Assembly (NCBI GenBank): GCA_026195895.1
Contig: JAPHRO010000011.1
Span: 1 to 64,000, forward strand
Origin: Gammaproteobacteria bacterium
Lineage (GTDB): Bacteria; Pseudomonadota; Gammaproteobacteria; SZUA-229
Length of the DNA stretch: 64,000 nucleotides
Direction of reading: 5' to 3'
Below are positions 1-8,428 of this stretch, in pieces. The notes under the pieces are model-generated. The model was not told where the DNA came from. It was given only the letters and a program-made list of their open reading frames with translations, and searched no databases. The position numbers and the translations under genes are program-made. The stretch's first letter is position 1. The number at the start of each line of letters is the position of its first letter.

Positions 1-37
1 CCTCAACGGCCTTATTAAAATCAAATTGTTCAGACAT
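1..37 (-). CDS. Transposase, probable IS256 family (N-terminus only, cut by window edge)
   Basis: Reading leftward from an ATG at 37, the first 12 residues are MSEQFDFNKAVE. This resembles the conserved start of IS256-family (mutator-type) transposases, which usually continue into an LTGKDG motif outside this window. A good ribosome binding site (GAGG) lies about 10 bases upstream of the ATG. The rest of the gene is outside the window, so the DDE catalytic domain cannot be checked. The call rests on the N-terminal resemblance and on the terminal-repeat-like sequence just upstream. It would place an insertion sequence at the edge of the AT-rich accessory island. Confidence 0.5.
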   Translation of the reverse strand, partial: MSEQFDFNKAVE

Positions 38-70
38 GTATCATTCCTCTTATTTGCTATTTTATAGAAA

Positions 71-94
71 TGACACAGAATTTCTAACACTCCC
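71..94. repeat. Possible terminal inverted repeat of the IS256-type element
   Basis: Read on the minus strand, this 24-base stretch runs GGGAGTGTT then AGAAATTCTGTGTCA. The GTGTCA core about 35-60 bases ahead of the transposase start is typical of IS256-family ends. The matching right end and the target duplication lie outside the window, so the exact boundary is inferred. Confidence 0.4.
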
Positions 95-160
95 GTTTTA
101 TCTGACAGTTGTACTGAATTATTTACATCGTACAGTCTCTTATATTTAAATTTTATTTAA

Positions 161-883
161 TTACAGGGAGCTATTGTTAGGAATTAGCGTATCCAGGATA
201 ATATTTTTAATTTTTTCTCTTCTGTTTATTTTGATGTATGAATGGCGTATTAAATAGTTATAAATAATGTCGACTGACTCTTTTATGCTTAATTTCGATG
301 TATCTAAAACAATTTCTGGATCATTGGGTTGCTCATAAGGGGAGTCAATGCCCGTAAATTGTTTGATTTCACCAGTTCTTGCTTTCTGATAGAGTCCTTT
401 AACATCTCTTCTTTCACATAATTCAAGCGGGCATTTTACATGTATTTCAATAAATTCAGTATCATGAACTATGCTGCGTACAAAATTTCTGTCAGATTTG
501 AATGGTGATATGAATGACGTTAGCACCATGACACCGGCATCAACGAATAATTTAGATACTTCACCAATACGTCTAATATTCTCTTTTCGGTCTGCATCGC
601 TGAAGCTAAGATCGCCACATAAACCATGACGGATATTGTCTCCATCCAGTATATATGTTCTTAAATTAATTTCATGCAGGTGTTTTTCCAGGGCATCGGC
701 TATTGTAGATTTTCCAGATCCAGATAATCCGGTAAACCACAAAATTGCTGAGCGTTGGTTATTTAACAGGTTTCTTCGTTCTTTGGTAATGATAGTGCTT
801 GTCCAGACAACATTGCTTGATCGTCTATCTACAATGTCATGTGTTCTTCTGTCCTTGGCGTTACCATGTCTTCTGTTATACAT
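161..883 (-). CDS. cysC: Adenylylsulfate (APS) kinase
   Basis: CysC phosphorylates adenosine 5'-phosphosulfate with ATP to give PAPS, the sulfuryl donor for sulfotransferases and an intermediate of sulfate assimilation. It is cytosolic. The protein has the P-loop GLSGSGKS near residues 52-59, then the family motifs LDGDNIRHGL, FSDADRKENIRR, FISPFKSDR, KGLYQKAR and FTGIDSPYE. It is a single-domain kinase of 240 residues, slightly longer than usual (about 200) because of an Arg-rich N-terminal extension. I chose the ATG at 883; the frame stays open to a TTG at 934, but that start is weaker. No ATP sulfurylase (cysN/cysD) is in the window. The gene diverges from the chrA-sulfotransferase genes and is AT-rich like them. 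Its product is the co-substrate of the sulfotransferase two genes away. Confidence 0.93.
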   Translation of the reverse strand: MYNRRHGNAKDRRTHDIVDRRSSNVVWTSTIITKERRNLLNNQRSAILWFTGLSGSGKSTIADALEKHLHEINLRTYILDGDNIRHGLCGDLSFSDADRKENIRRIGEVSKLFVDAGVMVLTSFISPFKSDRNFVRSIVHDTEFIEIHVKCPLELCERRDVKGLYQKARTGEIKQFTGIDSPYEQPNDPEIVLDTSKLSIKESVDIIYNYLIRHSYIKINRREKIKNIILDTLIPNNSSL

Positions 884-1281
884 AAAATTATCTAAACCTG
901 TATTGTTAAGTAGTAATAATATTTCTGTTAACAAAATAATATTAAAATTAATTAATAAAAAACCATTGCATATAAAAAATATAGCACTAATAGATAATTA
1001 TATTTATGGGTAATTTTCCTGAAACGACTAATAAAAGATAAAATACTATATTAGAATATTCGTCGATACATGAGGGGGTTATATGAATGTTAGCTAGGAA
1101 AAATTCCCATTTATTCGTGATTACCTTATATATTAAATTGAACCATCTATAATTAAATATAAGAGCATGTTGCAAACGTATTGTATTTGTTATTTCCATA
1201 AAAAATAGAAAGCATAAAAATAAATTGTAATAATATTGTCTATTATCGTAAAGATTATCCTTGTTTATAGAGATTGTATTG
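884..1281. other. AT-rich divergent intergenic region (cysC / chrA)
   Basis: About 400 bases separate the two divergent genes. The stretch is extremely AT-rich, with many TAATTA and TATAAT-like words, so candidate promoters for both directions are present but none can be singled out. Short open frames on both strands here have no recognisable protein character. No convincing operator or terminator was seen. Confidence 0.5.
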
Positions 1282-2496
1282 ATGTCAAGTAGTGTGGTGC
1301 TAAAAAACGCAAACAATGAGTATTCATATTGGATTCTATTTTTTACATTTTTAAAAATAGGCAGTACAGCTTTTGGTGGTTTTATGGCGCTAATTTCAGT
1401 TGTACAAAATTATGTGGTAGAAAGAAAAAAACTACTAAGTCAGGAAGAAATGTTAGACGGTGTATCCCTGGCTACTTTATTGCCGGGGCCTGTAGCCGTT
1501 AATGTCGTTGCATATGTAGGTTATAAAATACGCGGTATATGGGGTGCAGCAATATGTTTTACTGCCGTCATACTACCATCATTCTTTCTTATACTAGGCT
1601 TAAGCTATGCCTATTTCAAATGGGGTTCGTTACCTGCTGTTAATAATATTTTCAATGGTGTATTACCGGCTGTGGCCGCAATAATAACAGTGGCGGCATT
1701 TAACATGGGCCGGAAAACATTTACAGGATCGGTAGAAATACTATTCGCAGTATCAGCAATGCTTGGATTGATATTAGTAGGTGGGTTTTATAGTACCGTT
1801 ATCATTATGGCATTATCTGGATTAATAGGGCTGGTTCTATTTAAAAGAAAAGATAATCAATCATCTCATATAGATAAAAGTATTACAAAGAACTTAACTT
1901 TATTACCATCGATCAAGGTATCTTCTGCAGCAATTGTTCTAATTATAGTATTTATCGTTGCATTGTTAAAATCTAATGCATTAATAAGTGCCAAATTATT
2001 TATATCATTTTCTTCCATGAGTCTATTTCTATTTGGTGGAGGATTTGTATTTATACCGATGATTCAGGAAATAGTTGTAGATTCATATGGCTGGGTAACG
2101 CAGAAAGAGTTTATTGACGGTATTGCGCTAGGCCAGGTGACGCCGGGTCCAATTCTTATTAGCGCTACATTTATAGGGTACAAAGTGGCTGGATTGTTCG
2201 GTGCAGTAGCGGCCACTATAGGAATATTTGTTCCACCAGCAATATTGATGCTGATATGTACTCATTTTCTAGATAAATTAAAATCTTCAGAAAATATTAA
2301 AGCAATATTGAAGGGTATACGCTGTGGTGTAATTGGTATGATCGCGGCGGCTGCCTATGTGGTTTTATTGTCTGCGATGCCTGGCTATATTTCAATAATC
2401 ATATTTGTTCTATCTTTGGCAGCACTGTTAATGTTGAAGTTAGAAGTCGTATGGATAATTCCTGCGGCAGGGATAATAGGGTTTTTAATTTATTAA
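1282..2496 (+). CDS. chrA: CHR-family chromate/sulfate transporter, ChrA-like
   Basis: This is an integral membrane protein of the CHR superfamily. Known members export chromate or are linked to sulfate. The 404-residue length matches the bidomain (long-chain) type. Two homologous halves each begin with the family signature: FLKIGSTAFGG near residues 20-30, and FLFGGGFVFIP in the second half. Each half is followed by a PGP motif (LLPGPVAVN and VTPGPILIS). About ten hydrophobic segments are visible. I chose the ATG at 1282; an in-frame TTG lies 21 bases upstream at 1261, and neither has a strong ribosome binding site. The gene sits between cysC and a sulfotransferase, so sulfate or another oxyanion is as plausible a substrate as chromate. 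It is followed after 19 bases by the sulfotransferase, probably in one transcript. Confidence 0.85.
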   Translation: MSSSVVLKNANNEYSYWILFFTFLKIGSTAFGGFMALISVVQNYVVERKKLLSQEEMLDGVSLATLLPGPVAVNVVAYVGYKIRGIWGAAICFTAVILPSFFLILGLSYAYFKWGSLPAVNNIFNGVLPAVAAIITVAAFNMGRKTFTGSVEILFAVSAMLGLILVGGFYSTVIIMALSGLIGLVLFKRKDNQSSHIDKSITKNLTLLPSIKVSSAAIVLIIVFIVALLKSNALISAKLFISFSSMSLFLFGGGFVFIPMIQEIVVDSYGWVTQKEFIDGIALGQVTPGPILISATFIGYKVAGLFGAVAATIGIFVPPAILMLICTHFLDKLKSSENIKAILKGIRCGVIGMIAAAAYVVLLSAMPGYISIIIFVLSLAALLMLKLEVVWIIPAAGIIGFLIY

Positions 2497-2515
2497 ACAT
2501 TCTCGGAGGTATAGT

Positions 2516-3523
2516 ATGACACCGATTTTTATGATTGGAACACAACGATCAGGTTCTAATTTGTTGCGACTTATGATAAATCAACTGGATCATTTGGCAT
2601 CACCACATCCGCCACATATTCTTGAAAGAGTATATCCATTGTTAGACCATTATGGTGATCTTGATAAAAAAGAAAACTTTGAATTATTAGTTGATGATGT
2701 TTGTCGTTTAGTGGAGTTAAATCCAGTGGCCTGGGAAGGCGTTAGATTAGATAGACGAGATGTCATAGAAAGATGTAAAAAAAATAGTTTAGTGGCTGTT
2801 CATGGCGCTATTTATGATATTTATGCTGAACATAGAAAGGCGTTAAACTGGTGTTGCAAAAGTCTTGCAAATATTAACTATGTGAATGATATCGAAGATT
2901 ACTTTAATAAGCCGAAATACATTTATCTATATCGTGATGGTCGCGATGTTGCGTTGTCTTTTCAAAAGGCCGTTGTTGGCGAAAAACATATCTACAATAT
3001 AGCAAAAGAATGGACTGAAACTCAGGAACTGGCTATAAAGCTTCGACAATGTATCGATCCTAATCGATTCTTTAGTATTAGTTATGAAGAGCTGACAATG
3101 CAGCCTGTGGTAAGTGCTATGTCTTTATGTGAATTTCTTGATATGGAATATACAGAAAAAATGCTAAGTTTTCACGAAACCAATGAGGCGAAAAATGCAG
3201 CAGCATCCAGTAAATTATGGAGTAATGTAGCTAATCCAGTAATGAAAGGTAATTCAAAAAAGTACAAAAAAGAAATGAATTTTGTCGACATTCAGGTATT
3301 TGAATCAATAGCAGGGAATGTTTTAGATCAGTTAGGGTACGAGAGAGATTATATAAACAAAGGCGAAGAATATGAATTTACCAAGGAAGAGATAGACGAG
3401 TTTAATAATAATAATAAGCGGATGAAAATGGAGGCGCTACTTCGAGTAGATAAGGATGATCTGGAAAGAAGGCAGCGGCAGTCTAAATTATTAGATAAGA
3501 TAAAAGCAAGGAGAGCAGCATAG
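2516..3523 (+). CDS. PAPS-dependent sulfotransferase family protein
   Basis: The protein should transfer a sulfuryl group from PAPS to an unknown acceptor. The N-terminal 5'-phosphosulfate-binding loop is GTQRSGSN at residues 8-15. The 3'-phosphate-binding motif YRDGRDVALS lies near residues 139-148, followed by the conserved region FFSISYEELT. The length of 335 residues is normal for bacterial members of the Sulfotransfer_1/3 families. No signal peptide is visible, so it is likely cytosolic. A strong ribosome binding site (GGAGG) precedes the ATG. The C-terminal 60 residues are highly charged and probably helical. Together with cysC it makes a donor-plus-transferase pair, suggesting sulfation of a small molecule, lipid or polysaccharide; the acceptor cannot be read from the sequence. 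Confidence 0.87.
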   Translation: MTPIFMIGTQRSGSNLLRLMINQLDHLASPHPPHILERVYPLLDHYGDLDKKENFELLVDDVCRLVELNPVAWEGVRLDRRDVIERCKKNSLVAVHGAIYDIYAEHRKALNWCCKSLANINYVNDIEDYFNKPKYIYLYRDGRDVALSFQKAVVGEKHIYNIAKEWTETQELAIKLRQCIDPNRFFSISYEELTMQPVVSAMSLCEFLDMEYTEKMLSFHETNEAKNAAASSKLWSNVANPVMKGNSKKYKKEMNFVDIQVFESIAGNVLDQLGYERDYINKGEEYEFTKEEIDEFNNNNKRMKMEALLRVDKDDLERRQRQSKLLDKIKARRAA

Positions 3524-3579
3524 AATTCATATTTAAAGAATATTGCGTATAAGTAAATGCATTATTTGGAGTATATACA

Positions 3580-4407
3580 ATGTTAAACCATGTTCTCAGC
3601 TTAACTTCTTTATCAATAATTTTACTGGCTTATCCGGTCACGGTGTTATCTGATTATATATTTACAGCCCCGCCACGTGAGAGTATGGAGCGAGGAATAG
3701 AAATATATAAACCTATTGCAGATTATCTAACAAGAACGACGGGTGAGAAATTTACTTATAGGCATCCACAAAACTGGAGTGATTACAGTAAAGGCATGCA
3801 GAATCATGAATTCGATATGGCTTTTGATGGTCCGCATTTTGTAAGTTGGCGTATAAAAAATATCAATCATGACACTATTGCGAAATTGCCCCAATTACAT
3901 ATATGGCGAGTTATTGCACGACGTGACAATGATCAGGTTAATTCCGTGGATGATTTAGTGGGCCGTAAAGTTTGTGCGCCAAAATCACCAAATTTTGGTA
4001 TGTTAACAATGATGAGTCACTTTTCTAATCCAGATAAACAACCAGTACACATAGTAACAAAAGGATGGAAAGATGGTTTCAATGGTGTTGTATTAGAAAA
4101 ATGTGAAGCGGCCGTATTGCCAAAAACAAATCATAGGAAATTTGATCCTCAGCTGTCTGAAACAAAGGCAATTCATACCCATTTGCCATACCCTAATCAG
4201 GCATTCACTCTTGGCCCAAGAATAACACCGGACATTAAGATGAAAATACAGAAAAATTTGTTATCGGAAGATGGGCAAGTTGCGCTATCAAAATTACGAG
4301 ATAGATTTACACGAGGAGCAAAACTGGTAAGTGCAGAAAATGAGGAGTACGAAGGTATTAGTATGGTTTTAAAAAGAGCCGGTAACTTTTTAGCAGAGAA
4401 TGAGTAA
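3580..4407 (+). CDS. PhnD-like periplasmic substrate-binding protein
   Basis: This is a phosphate/phosphonate-type (PhnD/SsuA/transferrin-fold) periplasmic binding protein of 275 residues. A signal peptide occupies about the first 24 residues and ends near VLS-DYIF. Family features include the PRES..RGIEIYKPIADYL start, FDMAFDGPHFVSWR, the hinge segment VDDLVGRKVCAP and the paired segment VLEKCEAAVLP. A ribosome binding site (GGAG) lies 9 bases before the ATG. No ABC permease or ATPase follows, so it is either an orphan binding protein or the sensory partner of a two-component kinase. The latter fits the short truncated reading frame that overlaps its stop codon. The ligand is unknown; an oxyanion such as sulfate, sulfonate or phosphonate is an inference from context. 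Confidence 0.8.
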   Translation: MLNHVLSLTSLSIILLAYPVTVLSDYIFTAPPRESMERGIEIYKPIADYLTRTTGEKFTYRHPQNWSDYSKGMQNHEFDMAFDGPHFVSWRIKNINHDTIAKLPQLHIWRVIARRDNDQVNSVDDLVGRKVCAPKSPNFGMLTMMSHFSNPDKQPVHIVTKGWKDGFNGVVLEKCEAAVLPKTNHRKFDPQLSETKAIHTHLPYPNQAFTLGPRITPDIKMKIQKNLLSEDGQVALSKLRDRFTRGAKLVSAENEEYEGISMVLKRAGNFLAENE

Positions 4408-4507
4408 ATTATCATCTAAATTATGTTTCATTTATTATCCGTTAATCATTGGTCTGGTTTCCATACATAAAGGCAGGCGTGTATTGATTGGTCATTGTTG
4501 CTTTTGA
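4400..4507 (+). CDS. Short membrane ORF overlapping the binding protein; possible truncated sensor gene
   Basis: An ATG at 4400 overlaps the end of the PhnD-like gene (ATGAGTAA arrangement) and opens a 35-residue frame. It begins MSKLSSKLCFIYYPLIIGLV, a short basic start followed by a hydrophobic helix, then a basic stretch and a TGA. This is how inner-membrane sensor kinases often begin, and PhnD-like proteins are often encoded next to such kinases. It may be the remnant of a deleted downstream partner, or a chance ORF. The region up to 4587 shows nothing else. Confidence 0.3.
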   Translation: MSKLSSKLCFIYYPLIIGLVSIHKGRRVLIGHCCF

Positions 4508-4586
4508 TCCAGTTTAAGAATTATCAATTCCACTATACGAATTAATGAAACATTTGTTCGTGTTTATTAAGTTATTGATTAATAAA

Positions 4587-5324
4587 TTAATTGTGGATGA
4601 AATGAATAATGGATTCAAAGTTATTCGTAGTTGAAACACATCCGCAATAATCATGGTACATCTCGGGTAAAATAATATCCTGCATATACCAATGATTTTC
4701 AGTACGGTTTTTCAAGTTTTCAATAAATCGGGCGGGTTCAGGTGGTATGCTGACACTAAATTGCCCTGGCGCAAGATGTAGCCCCTGCCCAGTGACTTTC
4801 ATATGAGCTTCTTTTCTGGTCCAGACCTGAAAAAAAGCATTTTTTTGTTGCTTTTCAGGTAAGGAAAATATGCCAGCCTGTTCGGTCGGTGTGAAAAAAC
4901 GCCTGATTAATTTAGCCCACTCATTTTTGCGGCCCATATACTCAATATCTATACCAATTGGGTGATTTTTACATACAGCAAGTATGGCCAGGTTATTTGA
5001 GTGACTAAGATTAAAACGAATATCAGGTTCATCGGCTGTGAGTAGTAGTTCTGGTTTACCTCTTTCTGAGTAGCAAAATTTAAGTTCACCGGCTGACTTG
5101 TGAAAATAAGTTGAAAGAACACTGCGCATGAATCCATGTGAGGCTATAAATCGTTTTCGATGTTTGAAAAATTTAAATTTTTCGCTGCGTTCTTTTTCTT
5201 CCTCAGAAAGATATGGATATAAGTGTTTTAATCGTGCTTGATGTATATTGAGGTAATTGAGCCAAATATGGATGGTGTTATCGTCAAGGCTCAGGTTTTC
5301 GTTTGAGGTGTGCCAGGCGTTCAC
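4587..5324 (-). CDS. 4'-phosphopantetheinyl transferase, Sfp type
   Basis: The enzyme transfers the phosphopantetheine arm of CoA to a serine of a carrier protein (ACP, PCP or ArCP). The Mg-binding motif IGIDIEYM and the W-T-R-K-E-A-x-x-K motif (WTRKEAHMK) are both intact, and the length of 245 residues is standard for the Sfp/EntD class. The start is GTG at 5324, overlapping the stop of the upstream RND permease gene in a GTGA arrangement, so translation is probably coupled. This makes it the third gene of an adaptor-RND-PPTase operon. Its carrier-protein partners (polyketide, peptide or fatty-acid-like synthases) are not in the window. Confidence 0.9.
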   Translation of the reverse strand: MNAWHTSNENLSLDDNTIHIWLNYLNIHQARLKHLYPYLSEEEKERSEKFKFFKHRKRFIASHGFMRSVLSTYFHKSAGELKFCYSERGKPELLLTADEPDIRFNLSHSNNLAILAVCKNHPIGIDIEYMGRKNEWAKLIRRFFTPTEQAGIFSLPEKQQKNAFFQVWTRKEAHMKVTGQGLHLAPGQFSVSIPPEPARFIENLKNRTENHWYMQDIILPEMYHDYCGCVSTTNNFESIIHFIHN

Positions 5325-8300
5325 GCAGCATATTCTCGATGGTAGAGTATGTAGAGTAATGGGATCAGGAATAAAGATACAAGCATAGAGAAGCTTAAAC
5401 CAAATACGATTACTGTAGCCATTGGTCGCAACATTTCTGAGCCTTCACCCAATCCGATAGCGAGTGGTAGCATGCCCATAACAGTTGTCAGAGTGGTCAT
5501 AAGAATAGGGCGTAGTCGTAATCTGGCACCTTCAACTACGGCATTGAGAATTTGTTGACCCTGTTCGCGTTGAATTTCAATTTGTTCGACTAATACAATG
5601 GCATTGTTAACGACAATGCCTGCCAGCATGATAATTCCAATTTTTGCTGGCATTGTTAATTGTTCATCGAGAAAGAACTCAGCACCTAGATATACTCCAA
5701 TCAGTGAAAATGGTACGCCAGACATAATTACGAGTGGATTTTTTAGAGATTCATACTGTACAGCCATTACGACAAATACCAGGAATAGTGCAAGTGCGAG
5801 TATAATATAACCTGCATTTTGATCTTTATTTAGATCACTCAAGGCACCCGCATCATAGATATTGTAACCTTCAGGCAATTCTAATTTTTCAATACGCTTA
5901 AAAATATTCTCCATAACCCTGGCAAGGTCAGCGTCTTCAGACAGGGTGCCACCGATTTCCACAATACGGCGTTGATTGTCTCTTTTAATATAGCTGGGTG
6001 TCGGCAGCACTTCTGTACTGGCAACCTCTCTAAGGCGTATGGTTTTTCCCTGGTTAACACTAACGATTATATTGCCTATATCGTTGGTAGACTGGGTGAT
6101 GGTTTTATTCATACGTATACGAACATCAAATTGTCGATCATCTTCAATATAGTCAGAAACAACCAGTCCATTTAAAGCAACACTGAGCGACTGACCAATG
6201 TCTTCTGTACTGACACCAAGATCGGCAGCACGTTCTCGGTTAATATTTAATACCAGCTCTTCAATCTGTTCTTCATAATTGTGCCAGACATTGGTAAGTC
6301 CGGGCACATCCTGGATTTTATCTACCACAATATCGCCGGCTTCGATGAGTGTTTTTATGTCCGAGCCCTGGATTCTTAAGCTAATATCATCATCACCCCG
6401 GCCCATGTGAACGCCACGTAAGCCCCGTACTCTAAGTCTTACTTTAAAACCAGTAAGTTTCATTTCCTTGATAGTTTTGTTCATTTTATCAACCCAGGCT
6501 TTACTGCTGATTTTTCTTTGTTGTAAAGGTTTGAGTTGCAGGTCGATAGAGCCTCGATTGGTCTGTTGAGTGCGAGACCGGCCAAATACCCAGCCACCAG
6601 AGGTTACAAAAACAGTTTCTACATCGGGCTGGTTAATAAATAGTTGTTCCAGTTGACTGAGATGTTTATCCAGTTCCTCGAGGCGAGTGCCAGGTTCACC
6701 CGTGATACCGACATTGATTTGGCCTTCATCCATAGTAGGAAACATGGGTTGTTTAGAATTGTAAAGTTGGAAAGCGCTATAAAATAGTAATGGAAACAGT
6801 AGTACAAATAGCCAGTAGAATTTATTGATACTGGTTTTTAGGAGATTACCATACGCGTTCTGAAGCTGATTGAATAATTTGTCAAAAGCACGAATATTGG
6901 TATCGGAAATACTGTTGACGGCACCTGCTTTTGCTCCCAGTGCCGGGATCAATGTGAGCGCTACTAGCAATGAGGCAACAATTGCCGCGGATAGAGTGAT
7001 AATCAGTTCGCTAAACAACAGCCCGACCAGTCCGCCAATAAATAGAAAAGGTAGAACAGCAACCAGATTGGTTGTTGTTGATGCGGTAATAGCGCTGGTT
7101 ATTTCAGCGGCAGCATCTACGGCGGATTCTTCCTTGCTGGATGTTAATTTCTGGTGGCGAGAAATATTTTCCAGCATAACAATGGTGTTATCTACTAACA
7201 GGCCAATGCCAAGTGCAAGTCCGCCCAGTGACATAATATTAAGTGTCAGGCCGGTGACGCCCATAATGGAAAAGGTGACTAATATAGCGAGGGGAATGGC
7301 AGTTGATATGATTAATGTGCGCCGGATATTGCCAATAAAAATATAGACGATCAGCATAGCGAGTAAGGCGCCAGACAAAGCAGCAATAGAGGCATTACGC
7401 AGGGCGTGACGCACATAGGTCGATCCATCCGCAACTTTTTCAACATTTATACTTTCGGGTAATAAATTTTGCTGTTTAAACCAATCAAGTTTTTTCAGTA
7501 CCGCATCAACCACCGCAACGGTATTGGCGGTAGGTTGTTTTTGAATAGATAACTTAATGCCGGGCGTACCATTCAAACGAATACGTAATTCTTCATCACC
7601 ATGAGTATCAAGTATTTTGGCTACATCACCCAGGCGAATAGCATCATCAACTGTTTGTGAATCGGCTGAGGTAAGTGGTAGTCGCGCCAACTCTTTGATG
7701 TTGGTAAATCGCCCCCTGGTGCGTGTGCTGAGCTGGCGGTTCTGCATATACAAAGTGCCACTGGCTATATCCAGATTTTCTTTTTTAAGAATTTCAATGA
7801 CATCATTAAACTCAAAACCAGCCGCTGCCAGTTTCTCCTGATCGACAATGATCTGTATTTCGCGAACCAGCCCACCGCCAATTTCAGCGGCGGCCACGCC
7901 TTCGATGGTTAAAAACCATTTGGAAAATTCATAATCGACCCAGCTACGTAATTCCACCGGATCGAGCTGATCGGAGCTGACACTGAGTTCCAGTACCGGT
8001 ATTTGCGAAGGGTCTCGTTTATATATAATTGGAGGTTCAATCGTGTCAGGCAGAAAACGTTTTGCTCTGTCCAGACGTGTGCTGGCGTCGCGCAGTGCAA
8101 CATCAATATCTGTGCCATAGGGAAAACTTAAACTAACCTGGCTACGACCTTCCGAACTATCCGATTGCACAACAATGGCATCTTCGGTTATGGCTAGCTG
8201 TTCTTCAAGTTGTCGTGTTATTTGATCTTCCATGATACGTGCGGGAACGCCCGGATCTAAAACGCGTACCCGGATATCCGGGTAAATCAGTTTAGGTAAT

Positions 8301-8428
8301 AGGTCGATATTTAAGCGGTCGAAAGAAAAAATACCCAGTACGGCTATTGCCAGGGCCAACATGCTCACGGCTATCGGTCGATGAATTGACCAGGCTGCCA
8401 GACCTCCGGTTCGAAAGCGTCTTTTCAT
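5321..8428 (-). CDS. RND efflux permease (AcrB/CzcA superfamily)
   Basis: This is a proton-driven inner-membrane pump of 1035 residues, standard for the family. A first membrane helix lies at about residues 12-30, followed by a large periplasmic loop, helices 2-6 near 345-490, a second periplasmic loop, and five helices near 860-1020. The fourth helix carries LLVDNTIVMLEN near residue 410. The second residue of the usual Asp pair is Asn, which is common in several RND subfamilies. The gene overlaps the adaptor gene upstream and the phosphopantetheinyl transferase downstream by four bases each. No outer-membrane factor is in this operon; the TolC-family gene at 12302 could serve it. Substrate unknown; it looks more HAE-like than metal-specific. 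Confidence 0.93.
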   Translation of the reverse strand: MKRRFRTGGLAAWSIHRPIAVSMLALAIAVLGIFSFDRLNIDLLPKLIYPDIRVRVLDPGVPARIMEDQITRQLEEQLAITEDAIVVQSDSSEGRSQVSLSFPYGTDIDVALRDASTRLDRAKRFLPDTIEPPIIYKRDPSQIPVLELSVSSDQLDPVELRSWVDYEFSKWFLTIEGVAAAEIGGGLVREIQIIVDQEKLAAAGFEFNDVIEILKKENLDIASGTLYMQNRQLSTRTRGRFTNIKELARLPLTSADSQTVDDAIRLGDVAKILDTHGDEELRIRLNGTPGIKLSIQKQPTANTVAVVDAVLKKLDWFKQQNLLPESINVEKVADGSTYVRHALRNASIAALSGALLAMLIVYIFIGNIRRTLIISTAIPLAILVTFSIMGVTGLTLNIMSLGGLALGIGLLVDNTIVMLENISRHQKLTSSKEESAVDAAAEITSAITASTTTNLVAVLPFLFIGGLVGLLFSELIITLSAAIVASLLVALTLIPALGAKAGAVNSISDTNIRAFDKLFNQLQNAYGNLLKTSINKFYWLFVLLFPLLFYSAFQLYNSKQPMFPTMDEGQINVGITGEPGTRLEELDKHLSQLEQLFINQPDVETVFVTSGGWVFGRSRTQQTNRGSIDLQLKPLQQRKISSKAWVDKMNKTIKEMKLTGFKVRLRVRGLRGVHMGRGDDDISLRIQGSDIKTLIEAGDIVVDKIQDVPGLTNVWHNYEEQIEELVLNINRERAADLGVSTEDIGQSLSVALNGLVVSDYIEDDRQFDVRIRMNKTITQSTNDIGNIIVSVNQGKTIRLREVASTEVLPTPSYIKRDNQRRIVEIGGTLSEDADLARVMENIFKRIEKLELPEGYNIYDAGALSDLNKDQNAGYIILALALFLVFVVMAVQYESLKNPLVIMSGVPFSLIGVYLGAEFFLDEQLTMPAKIGIIMLAGIVVNNAIVLVEQIEIQREQGQQILNAVVEGARLRLRPILMTTLTTVMGMLPLAIGLGEGSEMLRPMATVIVFGLSFSMLVSLFLIPLLYILYHREYAA

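Noticed and set aside
987-1316. Minus-strand 109-codon frame opposite the start of chrA
   Set aside because: It is AT-rich and Phe/Tyr/Asn-loaded with no family resemblance, and it overlaps the conserved N-terminus of the transporter. It is a by-product of base composition.
6870-7346. Plus-strand 158-codon frame within the RND gene
   Set aside because: It is antisense to conserved RND transmembrane coding sequence and has no independent motif. It is a shadow frame.
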